Made by a program: the position numbers and the translations under genes
The notes under the pieces: generated by a model
Told to the model about the DNA's origin: nothing
Databases searched by the model: none
The model's input: only the letters and a program-made list of their open reading frames with translations
Part shown: positions 36,634 to 44,047 of the stretch, in pieces
Position numbering within the stretch: the first letter of the stretch is position 1
How the letters are laid out: each line of letters starts with the position of its first letter
Assembly: GCF_000423265.1 (NCBI RefSeq)
Contig: NZ_AUHQ01000002.1
Location: 62,001 to 126,000, forward strand
DNA length: 64,000 nt
Source of the DNA: Ligilactobacillus saerimneri DSM 16049
Lineage (GTDB): Bacteria > Bacillota > Bacilli > Lactobacillales > Lactobacillaceae
Direction of reading: 5' to 3'

Positions 36634-38028
36634 ATGGGAGAGAAAAAACAGCCTAATCATATATCGCTGAAGCGGACGCTGACATCTGGACAAATGGAAA
36701 TGATTGCTCTAGGTGGGACAATCGGAGTGGGGTTATTTATGGGCTCCACCTCAACCATTAAGTGGACCGGACCATCCGTTCTTCTCGCTTATGCTATTGT
36801 TGGTGTACTCCTGTACATGATCATGCGGGCATTGGGAGAGATGATTTATCTCAATCCTGGAACAGGTTCATTTGCGGATTATGCAACCGACTATATCCAT
36901 CCTTTGGCCGGGTATCTTACTAAATGGAGCAATGTTTTTCAGTACATTGTCGTAGGTGTTTCAGAAGTCATTGCTGCTAGCGAATATTTAAATTATTGGT
37001 GGCCTAAGTTACCAACATGGGTTTCGGGGATAGCGGTGATTATCATATTGACTTTGGCTAACATTGCCTCAGCTAAAGCTTATGGAACTTTGGAATTTTA
37101 TTTTGCGATGATAAAGGTCGTAACAATTATCATGATGATTGTTTTAGGCTTGTTGGTAATTTTTGCCGGCTTAGGCAATAACTGGCACCCACTGGGCTTA
37201 GCGAACCTTTGGCGTCATGGTGGCTTTTTCCCTGGTGGTCTCAAGGGCTTTATCTTTTCGATGTCGATCATTGTGGGTTCCTATCAAGGGATCGAGCTAC
37301 TCGGGATTACTGCTGGCGAAGCGGCTGAACCGAAGCATGCAATCGTGGCTTCGGTTAAGTCCATCGTTTGGCGGATCTTGATCTTTTATATCGGAGCAAT
37401 CTTTGTGATCGTGACAATCTACCCATGGAATCAGCTTAAGGCAGTTGGCTCACCATTTGTGGAGACTTTCTCCAAAGTGGGAATCACTGCAGCCGCCGGG
37501 ATTATCAACTTTGTGGTCCTAACAGCAGCTATGTCAGGAGCGAACTCTGGGGTTTATAGCGCTAGTCGCATGCTGTTCAAATTGGCCCACGATCATGAAG
37601 CTCCAGCGGTCTTCAAAAAGCTATCTAAGCATTTAGTTCCTAATGTTGCAATTTATGCGATTGCGGCGGGGATTTTCATTGGTTTTATTTTGAACCTAGT
37701 AGTGACAAGCTGGAGTAAAACAGCCGGGAATCTTTTTGTGATTGTGTACAGTTCAAGCGTGCTTCCAGGGATGGTGCCGTGGTTTGTGATTTTACTGTCA
37801 GAACTGCGTTTTCGGCGGCAGAACCAAGAAGCAATGGCAGACCATCCCTTTAAGATGCCCCTCTATCCGCTATCTAACTACATTGCGATCGTCTTTTTAG
37901 TCTTGATCGTTGTCTTTATGTTCATCAATCCCGAAACGCGGGTTTCAGTCACGGTCGGAGCAGTGTTCCTGTTGTTATTATCAGGGCACTACATGTTGAC
38001 GCGCCGGCGGAGCAGTAGGGCGGATTAA
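36634..38028 (+). CDS. Amino acid permease, APC superfamily (AAT family)
   Basis: A 464-residue, 12-helix permease. MEMIALGGTIGVGLFMGSTSTI in helix 1, SGANSGVYSASRMLF, and a PHY/GABP-type arrangement place it with AAT amino acid/proton symporters; specificity cannot be assigned. AGGAGG precedes the ATG. A small membrane protein gene follows 44 bases later. Confidence 0.88.
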   Translation: MGEKKQPNHISLKRTLTSGQMEMIALGGTIGVGLFMGSTSTIKWTGPSVLLAYAIVGVLLYMIMRALGEMIYLNPGTGSFADYATDYIHPLAGYLTKWSNVFQYIVVGVSEVIAASEYLNYWWPKLPTWVSGIAVIIILTLANIASAKAYGTLEFYFAMIKVVTIIMMIVLGLLVIFAGLGNNWHPLGLANLWRHGGFFPGGLKGFIFSMSIIVGSYQGIELLGITAGEAAEPKHAIVASVKSIVWRILIFYIGAIFVIVTIYPWNQLKAVGSPFVETFSKVGITAAAGIINFVVLTAAMSGANSGVYSASRMLFKLAHDHEAPAVFKKLSKHLVPNVAIYAIAAGIFIGFILNLVVTSWSKTAGNLFVIVYSSSVLPGMVPWFVILLSELRFRRQNQEAMADHPFKMPLYPLSNYIAIVFLVLIVVFMFINPETRVSVTVGAVFLLLLSGHYMLTRRRSSRAD

Positions 38029-38072
38029 TGATAGAATAAGACTATAATACATTTAAGAAATAGGGGATTAGA

Positions 38073-38480
38073 GTGAACAATAGAATTAAAGCGATCCTTA
38101 CACCACGGTACAATTGGCTGATGCTATTGTTGGACTTGGTAGTGCTCGGAACGAGCATTTACCGGCTCAACATCTACACTGCATTTATCGTGTTAGTGGA
38201 CTTGAGTTTTGCTTTACAAAACGGAGTGATACTGCACGGTTACCGTCTGCAACAGGGAACTCAATTAACCGCCAATAAACGTGAAGCTTTACTCCAGTTG
38301 GAAGCCAACAACATGGGGAAAGTTCTGGCGGCGTTACTATACTTAGGCGGATATTATTTTCCGTTTCATGATTCAGCCAATATGCTTCAAAACGGGGCAG
38401 CTGTGTTGGTAATGGTCTTGGCTTACTTTATTTTTGCCCAAGCCTATTATCGGTGGCAGAAGCGTAAAATTAGTGATTAA
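38073..38480 (+). CDS. Small hypothetical membrane protein
   Basis: A 135-residue protein I do not recognise. It has hydrophobic segments at about 14-45 (two short helices), 80-100 and 106-125, with a basic C-terminus. GTG at 38073 follows AGGGGATTAGA. Position suggests co-transcription with the upstream permease, but a separate strong promoter lies directly after it for the next operon. Confidence 0.6.
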   Translation: MNNRIKAILTPRYNWLMLLLDLVVLGTSIYRLNIYTAFIVLVDLSFALQNGVILHGYRLQQGTQLTANKREALLQLEANNMGKVLAALLYLGGYYFPFHDSANMLQNGAAVLVMVLAYFIFAQAYYRWQKRKISD

Positions 38481-38485
38481 GTTGG

Positions 38486-38514
38486 TTGACAGGGACTAAG
38501 AATCAGCTTATACT
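38486..38514 (+). promoter_or_regulatory. Strong promoter of the Trp-type ABC transporter operon
   Basis: Perfect -35 TTGACA (38486-38491), 17-base spacer, -10 TATACT (38509-38514). Transcription would start near 38521, 27 bases before the leader peptide. Confidence 0.85.
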
Positions 38515-38547
38515 CAAAATAATTCTTATTCGGAAAGGAGATTTACC

Positions 38548-38598
38548 ATGAATAATTTACAACCACAAGTAAACTATCGTTGGCAAAGCCGGCACTAG
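38548..38598 (+). CDS. Putative leader peptide, 16 residues
   Basis: MNNLQPQVNYRWQSRH, with a near-ideal GGAAAGGAG ribosome site 7 bases upstream and a TAG stop. It contains one Trp codon (38581-38583) next to Tyr-Arg. The last codons (CCGGCAC, 38589-38595) can pair with GTGCCGG (38642-38648), so ribosome position would change the downstream RNA fold. It is too short for standard gene callers. The role as an attenuation peptide is inferred from layout. Confidence 0.7.
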   Translation: MNNLQPQVNYRWQSRH

Positions 38599-38732
38599 GG
38601 TTGTATTGCATTGCGCAGATACGACCCACCAGATCGTATCTGTGCCGGTAAATCTTCATGCCCGCACGGATGTTACCCGTGCGGGTTTTGCTTTTTAGGC
38701 ATCACCTGCAGTAAAAGGGTGGTGCCTTTTTC
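38598..38732 (+). promoter_or_regulatory. Attenuator with competing hairpins and two tandem terminators
   Basis: GGGTTGTAT (38598-38606) can pair with ATACGACCC (38619-38627), while GCGCAGATACGA (38613-38624) pairs with TCGTATCTGTGC (38634-38645); the two are mutually exclusive. Two intrinsic terminators follow: CCCGCACGG / CCGTGCGGG with TTTTGCTTTTT (38661-38696) and AGGCATCACC / GGTGGTGCCT with TTTTT (38697-38731). Together with the leader peptide this has the form of ribosome-mediated attenuation upstream of the transporter genes. Confidence 0.75.
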
Positions 38733-38780
38733 TATACCACGATCTGGTCAGGAAGAGATTTAAAAGAAGGGGAGATAATA

Positions 38781-39773
38781 GTGAAAAGATTAATTACAAC
38801 CATCATTGTCTTGTTAGGTGTATTGGGGTTTGCTTTTGTCAGTGAACACCAGGCCCAAACTGCCCAACAAAAGCGACCTGTTGTGGGGATCTTGCAGACC
38901 CTAAGTCACCCGGCGCTAGACCAGATCAGGAAAGGCATTATTGCCGGGTTGAAAGCAGAAGGGTATGTTGATGGGAAAAACGTGGTCTTGGACGTTGAAA
39001 ATGCCCAGGGCGATCAAAGTAACCTCAAATCAATGGCGGATAAGTTTATGAACAAAAATGCCCGTGTAACGGTGGGAATTGCGACCCCTGCCGTCCAGGC
39101 GTTGGCTAACCAAACTACGGCAACCCCGGTAGTTATGGGGGGGATCAGTGATCCATTAGGAACAGGCTTGGTAAAAAGCTTGCAACATCCTGGAGGCAAA
39201 GTGACGGGAACTAAAGAACAAGAACCAGTCGCGCAGCAGGTTGCAATGATCCGGGCGATTATGCCAAATTTGAAAACAATTGGTGTCCTGCATACATCAA
39301 GTGATGATTCGTCAACTGCTGAATACCAGGAATTCAGAAAATTGATGGAAGCCCATGGCGTAACCGTAAAATCCTTCACCATCACGTCAACCAATGATAT
39401 CAGTCAAACAGCAGAAACCATGGTGCGCCAAGTCGAAGCAGTTTATGTGCCGACAGATAATACAGTTGCTTCCGGGATTATGACCTTAGCTAAAGCAGTT
39501 GATGGGGCAAAGATTCCGCTTTTTCCTGCAGTAGCAACGATGATGAAGCCCGCTGGTGTGGCAACCATTAGCTCTAGTCAGTTTGATATGGGTGTGGTGA
39601 CCGGGAAGATGGTTGCCCGAGTTCTTCGCGGGGAAAAACCCGCAACCATGGCAGTTGAACAGACTAAAAAAGTTGATACGACAATCAACCTCAAGCAAGC
39701 TCGGAAGCTAGGACTGACAATTCCACAGCGGTATGTTGACGCGGCAGAAAAGAGAGGGGAGATTATCCAATGA
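38781..39773 (+). CDS. ABC transporter substrate-binding protein, TrpX-like
   Basis: A 330-residue ABC_sub_bind family protein with an N-terminal signal segment (about 5-25). There is no lipobox Cys, so it may be held by an uncleaved anchor. Conserved blocks include VVGILQTLSHPALDQIRKGI, MGGISDPLGTGLV and SFTITSTNDISQTAE. In lactic acid bacteria and streptococci this family is tied to tryptophan uptake. GTG at 38781 follows AAGGGGAG. It overlaps the permease gene by 4 bases. The leader peptide containing Trp supports a tryptophan role. Confidence 0.85.
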   Translation: MKRLITTIIVLLGVLGFAFVSEHQAQTAQQKRPVVGILQTLSHPALDQIRKGIIAGLKAEGYVDGKNVVLDVENAQGDQSNLKSMADKFMNKNARVTVGIATPAVQALANQTTATPVVMGGISDPLGTGLVKSLQHPGGKVTGTKEQEPVAQQVAMIRAIMPNLKTIGVLHTSSDDSSTAEYQEFRKLMEAHGVTVKSFTITSTNDISQTAETMVRQVEAVYVPTDNTVASGIMTLAKAVDGAKIPLFPAVATMMKPAGVATISSSQFDMGVVTGKMVARVLRGEKPATMAVEQTKKVDTTINLKQARKLGLTIPQRYVDAAEKRGEIIQ

Positions 39774-40666
39774 GTATGGTAACATCGACGATTGGACAGG
39801 GATTATTATGGGGGATTTTAGGCTTAGGCTTGTTTTTAACTTTTCGCATCCTAGATTTTCCAGACATGACGGTGGAAGGAACGTTTCCTTTTGGGGCGTG
39901 TGTTTGTGTCGAAGCCTTAGTTCATGGCGTTAATCCGTTCTTAGCAACCCTCTTGGCTTGTGGGGCGGGAATGGTAACGGGTTTGGTAACAGGTTTGCTT
40001 TATACCAAGGGCCGCATTCCGATCTTATTGGCCGGAATCCTGACCATGACCGGGGTATATTCCATCAACTTGCGTCTTCTGGGCAGAGCCAATGTCGGCT
40101 TACTTAACCGGGCAACCCTACTGAATTTACCGCGTTTACAGCAACTTCCGCAGGGGTTCGCTAGTGTTATCGTGGGGTTGGTCGTAGCAGTGGTGGCGAT
40201 CGTGGGCCTAGCTTTATTCTTAAACACAGATTTGGGTCAGGCGTTTATTGCCACGGGTGATAATGAAAAGATGGCTCGGTCCTTGGGAATCAATACCGAT
40301 ATAATGAAGATTTTAGGCTTGATGTTAGCCAATGGGTTGATCGGCCTAGCCGGAGGTTTACTAGCACAAAATGGTGGTTATGCAGATGTTAATATGGGGA
40401 TTGGGACGATTGTTATCGGCCTGGCTGCAATCATCATTGGTGAAGTAGCTTATGGCGAATTAAGTTTGACAACCCGGTTAGTAGCAGTGGTCGTCGGGAG
40501 TATTCTTTACCGGCTGATCCTATTAGCAGTTCTTCAATTAGGCTTCAATACCAATGATTTTAAGTTGTTATCCGCGGTGATTTTGGCAGTTTGCCTGATG
40601 TTACCGTTATTGCAAGCAAAGTTTCACGTGAAACAATTACTGCACAAGGGGGTTGAACGACCATGA
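39770..40666 (+). CDS. ABC transporter permease, TrpY-like
   Basis: A 298-residue permease of the BPD_transp_2 type with about 8-9 helices; FRILDFPDMTVEGTFPFGA and ATGDNEKMARSLGINTD are hallmarks of permeases paired with ABC_sub_bind proteins. Start and stop overlap its neighbours (ATGA), so translation is coupled. A parS-like palindrome lies in its last codons. Confidence 0.9.
   Translation: MSMVTSTIGQGLLWGILGLGLFLTFRILDFPDMTVEGTFPFGACVCVEALVHGVNPFLATLLACGAGMVTGLVTGLLYTKGRIPILLAGILTMTGVYSINLRLLGRANVGLLNRATLLNLPRLQQLPQGFASVIVGLVVAVVAIVGLALFLNTDLGQAFIATGDNEKMARSLGINTDIMKILGLMLANGLIGLAGGLLAQNGGYADVNMGIGTIVIGLAAIIIGEVAYGELSLTTRLVAVVVGSILYRLILLAVLQLGFNTNDFKLLSAVILAVCLMLPLLQAKFHVKQLLHKGVERP
40620..40635. 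other. parS-like ParB binding site 3 (within the permease gene)
   Basis: AGTTTCACGTGAAACA matches the parS consensus at 15 of 16 positions and encodes FHVKQ within the permease C-terminus. Confidence 0.75.
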
Positions 40667-41427
40667 GTGAAGCGTTATTGGAACTAAAAAATATTTCTAC
40701 CCGGGTCAATCTTGGTACTAAAGAAGAAAAAACTATTCTTCAAGATATTAATCTGAAAATTATGCCGGGAGACTTTATTACTTTACTAGGAACTAATGGT
40801 GCGGGCAAATCGACACTCTTGAACGTAATCAATGGAACCCTGCAGCCGACCAGTGGCCAGGTCTTACTCCAAGGGCGGGACTTGACGGGGATGTCCGAAG
40901 TCAAACGGGCAAAGTTTATCGCCCAGGTTTTTCAAGATCCTAAGCTGGGAACTGCGCCCCGGATGACGGTGGCTGAAAACCTCCTGTTAGCTACCAAGCG
41001 GGGGCAACGGCGTGGATTGCGGATGCGTCATCTTAGAGGGCAGATGGCCGCCTTTAAGGAGCGGGTGGCCCAACTACCAAACGGGTTGGAAGAGCGACTG
41101 CAAACATTTGTGGGGGACTTGTCTGGGGGCCAACGACAGACATTGAGCTTCTTGATGGCAACAATTCAAAGACCAGAACTATTACTTCTGGACGAACATA
41201 CTGCAGCACTTGATCCCAATACCAGTCGCGACCTGTTACAGTTAACCGATGATGTTGTGGCCCAGGAGAAATTGACTTGTATCATGATCACCCACCAATT
41301 AAAAGATGCTCTGAAATATGGGAACCGCCTATTGGTGTTGAATGCTGGTCAAGTCGTGCTGGATGTGCGGGACGAAGCCAAACAACAACTAACTGAAAAA
41401 GAAATTTTGCGCTACTTTGCCGATTGA
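40663..41427 (+). CDS. ABC transporter ATP-binding protein, TrpZ-like
   Basis: A 254-residue ABC ATPase: Walker A GTNGAGKST (about 44-52), signature LSGGQRQ (about 152-158), Walker B ELLLLDEH (about 170-177) and the switch His in MITHQ. It powers the binding protein/permease pair encoded upstream, with which it overlaps by 4 bases. Confidence 0.93.
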   Translation: MSEALLELKNISTRVNLGTKEEKTILQDINLKIMPGDFITLLGTNGAGKSTLLNVINGTLQPTSGQVLLQGRDLTGMSEVKRAKFIAQVFQDPKLGTAPRMTVAENLLLATKRGQRRGLRMRHLRGQMAAFKERVAQLPNGLEERLQTFVGDLSGGQRQTLSFLMATIQRPELLLLDEHTAALDPNTSRDLLQLTDDVVAQEKLTCIMITHQLKDALKYGNRLLVLNAGQVVLDVRDEAKQQLTEKEILRYFAD

Positions 41428-41454
41428 AGATCAGGTAACCTGCTTTCTTTGCTA

Positions 41455-41494
41455 CCCGGCATATCGTAAAATATGTGCTGCCAGGAGTTTTTTT
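41455..41494 (+). terminator. Terminator after the Trp-type ABC operon
   Basis: CCCGGCATAT / ATATGTGCTGCCAGG, with a bulge, followed by T7. A second hairpin lies at 41588. Confidence 0.6.
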
Positions 41495-41587
41495 AGCCTA
41501 ATAAAAGGCCCCAAGAGCACATATTGTACAATATTGCGTGTCTCATCGACTAAGGACGGTTGGGTGTGCCAAAAATTTTTCAAAAAA

Positions 41588-41625
41588 GAAACACTGAACA
41601 AAATTCTGTCCAGTGTTTCTTTTTG
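41588..41625. terminator. Terminator between ABC operon and fused GNAT gene
   Basis: GAAACACTG / CAGTGTTTC perfect stem, then TTTTTG; it is positioned between converging genes. Confidence 0.75.
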
Positions 41626-41641
41626 TTAATAGTTATTTGTT

Positions 41642-42889
41642 TTATTTATGCCGTAATACATTGACTACGTCGGGAACAAGCTTCCCAGTAAGATCTTTGA
41701 TCTGGCGGGTTGAAACGGGAGTGAAGCCTAGTTTTTCTGCAACCCGTGCTGACTGCGGGTTGTCAGCGCGGTGACAGAGCCAGATGGCTTTGAAATGTAA
41801 CTGCTTAAAGGCAAGATCGATTAAAGCGCGGGACGCTTCAGGAATCAAGCCTTGGCCCCAGTATGGTTTGCCAATCCAATAGCCGAGTTCAGGTTCATCA
41901 TCATAGTGGGAGACAGAATCTTCACCTAATTTTAAGCCGACGGCTCCGAGTAATTTGCCCGATTGCTGGTTAGTGACCGCATAGGTGCCTTCAATTTGCA
42001 AAAAGTCGGTAATGTTGTCACGGCTGTTAGCCACAGAAGTATGCACCGGCCAGCCGGCGATTGGGCCGATATCCGGGTCTTTAGCCAGCTCATATAACTC
42101 AGGCGCATCATCTTCGCTGAAAGCCCGCAACACTAAGCGTTCGGTTGTAACTGTTGGCGGGAAATAGACGCCCTGGGCGGGAAGGGCGTGCGCAAAAGCG
42201 TGGTGATATTCTGCCAAGCTCTCATTAGCCCCTTCAGTAATCAGTGCTTCATTTTCTTCTACTGTAAGGTCAGTTGTCCCAAAGAACTGGTCCTGTAACC
42301 ATGCCCGGTAGCGTTCAAGGGCTTGGAAAAAGGCCACCCGCGTGTGGTCAAGATTCTGAGCGTTAACGGCTACCGTCAGCTGGAGGTCCTGTTGGGAGTT
42401 AGTTGGCAAAGTAACCGCAGTCGGTTCAGTTGCGGAAAAATTAACCGTGATCGGCCGCATACTAGGGTCGGTTGTTTCAGACCATTGGACGGTTCGGTAC
42501 AATTCGGCCCTAACGGCGTCGTTGGTTATGGCTGGATCAACCTGGACCCAAATTGGTGCTGGTTGGGGGGTCAGTTCAGCCGGAATATCAGCAGTTGCTT
42601 CAAAGTCAGGATAATCTTCTTGATAGGTGTAGAGTAATTCGTCAGCTAAAGTCCAGACTTCCCCTGGGGTAAAGAGTGCTTCAGAGTGCATTAAGGTGTC
42701 ACGACGAGCAATTACCTGGAGGGCAATAAGGTTGACGAGGGTGGTAGCTGAAGTGAAGTCCCCCTTGATAATGAGCTTGATGTCGGCAGGAAGGGGGATC
42801 ATTTCATTGAGCCAGGCACAAAAGCGCTGCGCTTCAGCAGCAATTTTCGGTGCAAGGGTTGGCTTAAGTTGGAGTTGGATAGTTGCCAA
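41642..42889 (-). CDS. Two-domain protein: unknown N-terminus fused to RimJ/RimL-type GNAT
   Basis: A 415-residue protein. Residues about 245-413 are a RimJ/RimL-like acetyltransferase (TERLVLRAFSEDDAPELY start, GYWIGKPYWGQGLIPEASRAL acetyl-CoA loop, NPQSARVAEKLGF end). The first 240 residues have no motif I recognise and hold many acidic and threonine residues. GNAT proteins of this kind are usually about 180 residues, so this is a fusion. The start is TTG at 42889, 8 bases after AAGGAAG. The N-terminal substrate is unknown. Confidence 0.8.
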   Translation of the reverse strand: MATIQLQLKPTLAPKIAAEAQRFCAWLNEMIPLPADIKLIIKGDFTSATTLVNLIALQVIARRDTLMHSEALFTPGEVWTLADELLYTYQEDYPDFEATADIPAELTPQPAPIWVQVDPAITNDAVRAELYRTVQWSETTDPSMRPITVNFSATEPTAVTLPTNSQQDLQLTVAVNAQNLDHTRVAFFQALERYRAWLQDQFFGTTDLTVEENEALITEGANESLAEYHHAFAHALPAQGVYFPPTVTTERLVLRAFSEDDAPELYELAKDPDIGPIAGWPVHTSVANSRDNITDFLQIEGTYAVTNQQSGKLLGAVGLKLGEDSVSHYDDEPELGYWIGKPYWGQGLIPEASRALIDLAFKQLHFKAIWLCHRADNPQSARVAEKLGFTPVSTRQIKDLTGKLVPDVVNVLRHK

Positions 42890-43010
42890 AAAAACACTTC
42901 CTTAGAAAAATCTTTGTTCTTAGTATACAAGAAATCAGCCCGGATGGGCAGGAGCAGTGAACCATGTTAGGATTAGGAAGAAATAATCATTAACTAATGA
43001 GGTGAAAGTA

Positions 43011-43622
43011 ATGGAAGAGAATACCCAGAATATGCTGGCGGGCAAACCGTATACGCCAGCAACAGACGAAATTCACGCATTTTCACGGCGAAGTCACCGC
43101 CTGTGTCATGACTTCAACCAACTCTATGACACTGACCGTGAACAGCGGAATGCAATTGTTGATCAATTACTAGGAAAACACGGGCAAAATGTTTATTTCC
43201 AAGGCCCAATCTACTTTGACTATGGGCAGTTTACAACGATTGGTGACTATTTTTATGCTAATACCAATTTAACCGTGCTTGATACTTGTCCCGTTACGAT
43301 CGGCAATAATGTCATGTTAGGCCCTAACGTCAGTCTCTTGACGCCCCAGCACCCGTTACTTCCGGAACAACGGAATGTCCGTGAATGGCAGGGGAAGATG
43401 CTTGACTATGAATACGGTGCTCCGATTACGATCGAAGACAACTGTTGGCTCGGGGGCAATGTTACTGTCCTGGGTGGGGTGACAATTGGTGCTAGCAGTG
43501 TGGTTGGTGCTGGGGCCGTAGTTACCAAGAGCGTGCCCCCTAATTCTTTGGTATTGGGTGTTCCAGCCCGGGTTGTGCGGACGATTACTGAAGCTGACCG
43601 CTTAGCCGATTGGCCATATTAA
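43011..43622 (+). CDS. Sugar O-acetyltransferase (maltose/galactoside acetyltransferase family)
   Basis: A 203-residue left-handed beta-helix acetyltransferase with an N-terminal Mac domain (MLAGKPYTPATDEI) and hexapeptide repeats (about 75-190). The catalytic His lies in the LTPQHPL stretch (about residue 112). LacA/NodL/Maa family enzymes acetylate sugars, possibly for detoxification. ATG at 43011 follows GAGGTG; the GTG at 43002 overlaps that site. Confidence 0.9.
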   Translation: MEENTQNMLAGKPYTPATDEIHAFSRRSHRLCHDFNQLYDTDREQRNAIVDQLLGKHGQNVYFQGPIYFDYGQFTTIGDYFYANTNLTVLDTCPVTIGNNVMLGPNVSLLTPQHPLLPEQRNVREWQGKMLDYEYGAPITIEDNCWLGGNVTVLGGVTIGASSVVGAGAVVTKSVPPNSLVLGVPARVVRTITEADRLADWPY

Positions 43623-43634
43623 GTAATGAAAAGG

Positions 43635-43696
43635 AACCACGATTCTAATCCTGAGAGCAGTAAAAGCTCCACGGAAAAGAACTTCGTGGTTTTTTA
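43635..43696 (+). terminator. Terminator of the sugar acetyltransferase gene
   Basis: AACCACGA / TCGTGGTT with an inner GAGAGC/GCTC helix, followed by TTTTT. Confidence 0.65.
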
Positions 43697-44047
43697 TTGC
43701 ATTTTTCGCCACGGGGTAACTTTTATGTTATGCATACCATAATATATGCATATATTAGTGAAGTGTTTTTCGCAAACGTTGTCCCGATAGTGGGTGCACT
43801 AGTGAGTCAAGAAAGGATTACAATTGTAGTTTATAGATAAAAATATTTTGAGGCAAAATTTTTGATTTTTTAAAAATTAGGGTGTATTTTTAAAATTATG
43901 AGCGGTATTTAAGAATTTTTCAAAGAAAAACAGCAATACATACTTTGATATCGTTCAAATTATTTTTATCTAGGGTACGCTAAAAGTGGGAAAATATTCC
44001 TAAATTTTTAGTGATTTCTAGGCACATATTGGTTAGGGGGAACAGAT
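43697..44047. other. A/T-rich intergenic region before adhesin 1
   Basis: No gene is seen. It holds a perfect 18-bp palindrome TAATATATGCATATATTA (43740-43757) and several T/A tracts. A possible promoter is TTGATA at about 43951 followed by TATCTA. GGGGG precedes the adhesin ATG. Such a long A/T-rich leader is common for highly expressed surface proteins. Confidence 0.5.

Noticed and set aside
11966-40635. Chromosome replication origin in this window
   Set aside because: parS sites suggest proximity only; no dnaA, dnaN or DnaA-box cluster is seen.
41517-41545. Palindrome ATATTGTACAATAT as an operator
   Set aside because: It lies downstream of the ABC operon between two terminator hairpins, away from any start, and is A/T-rich.
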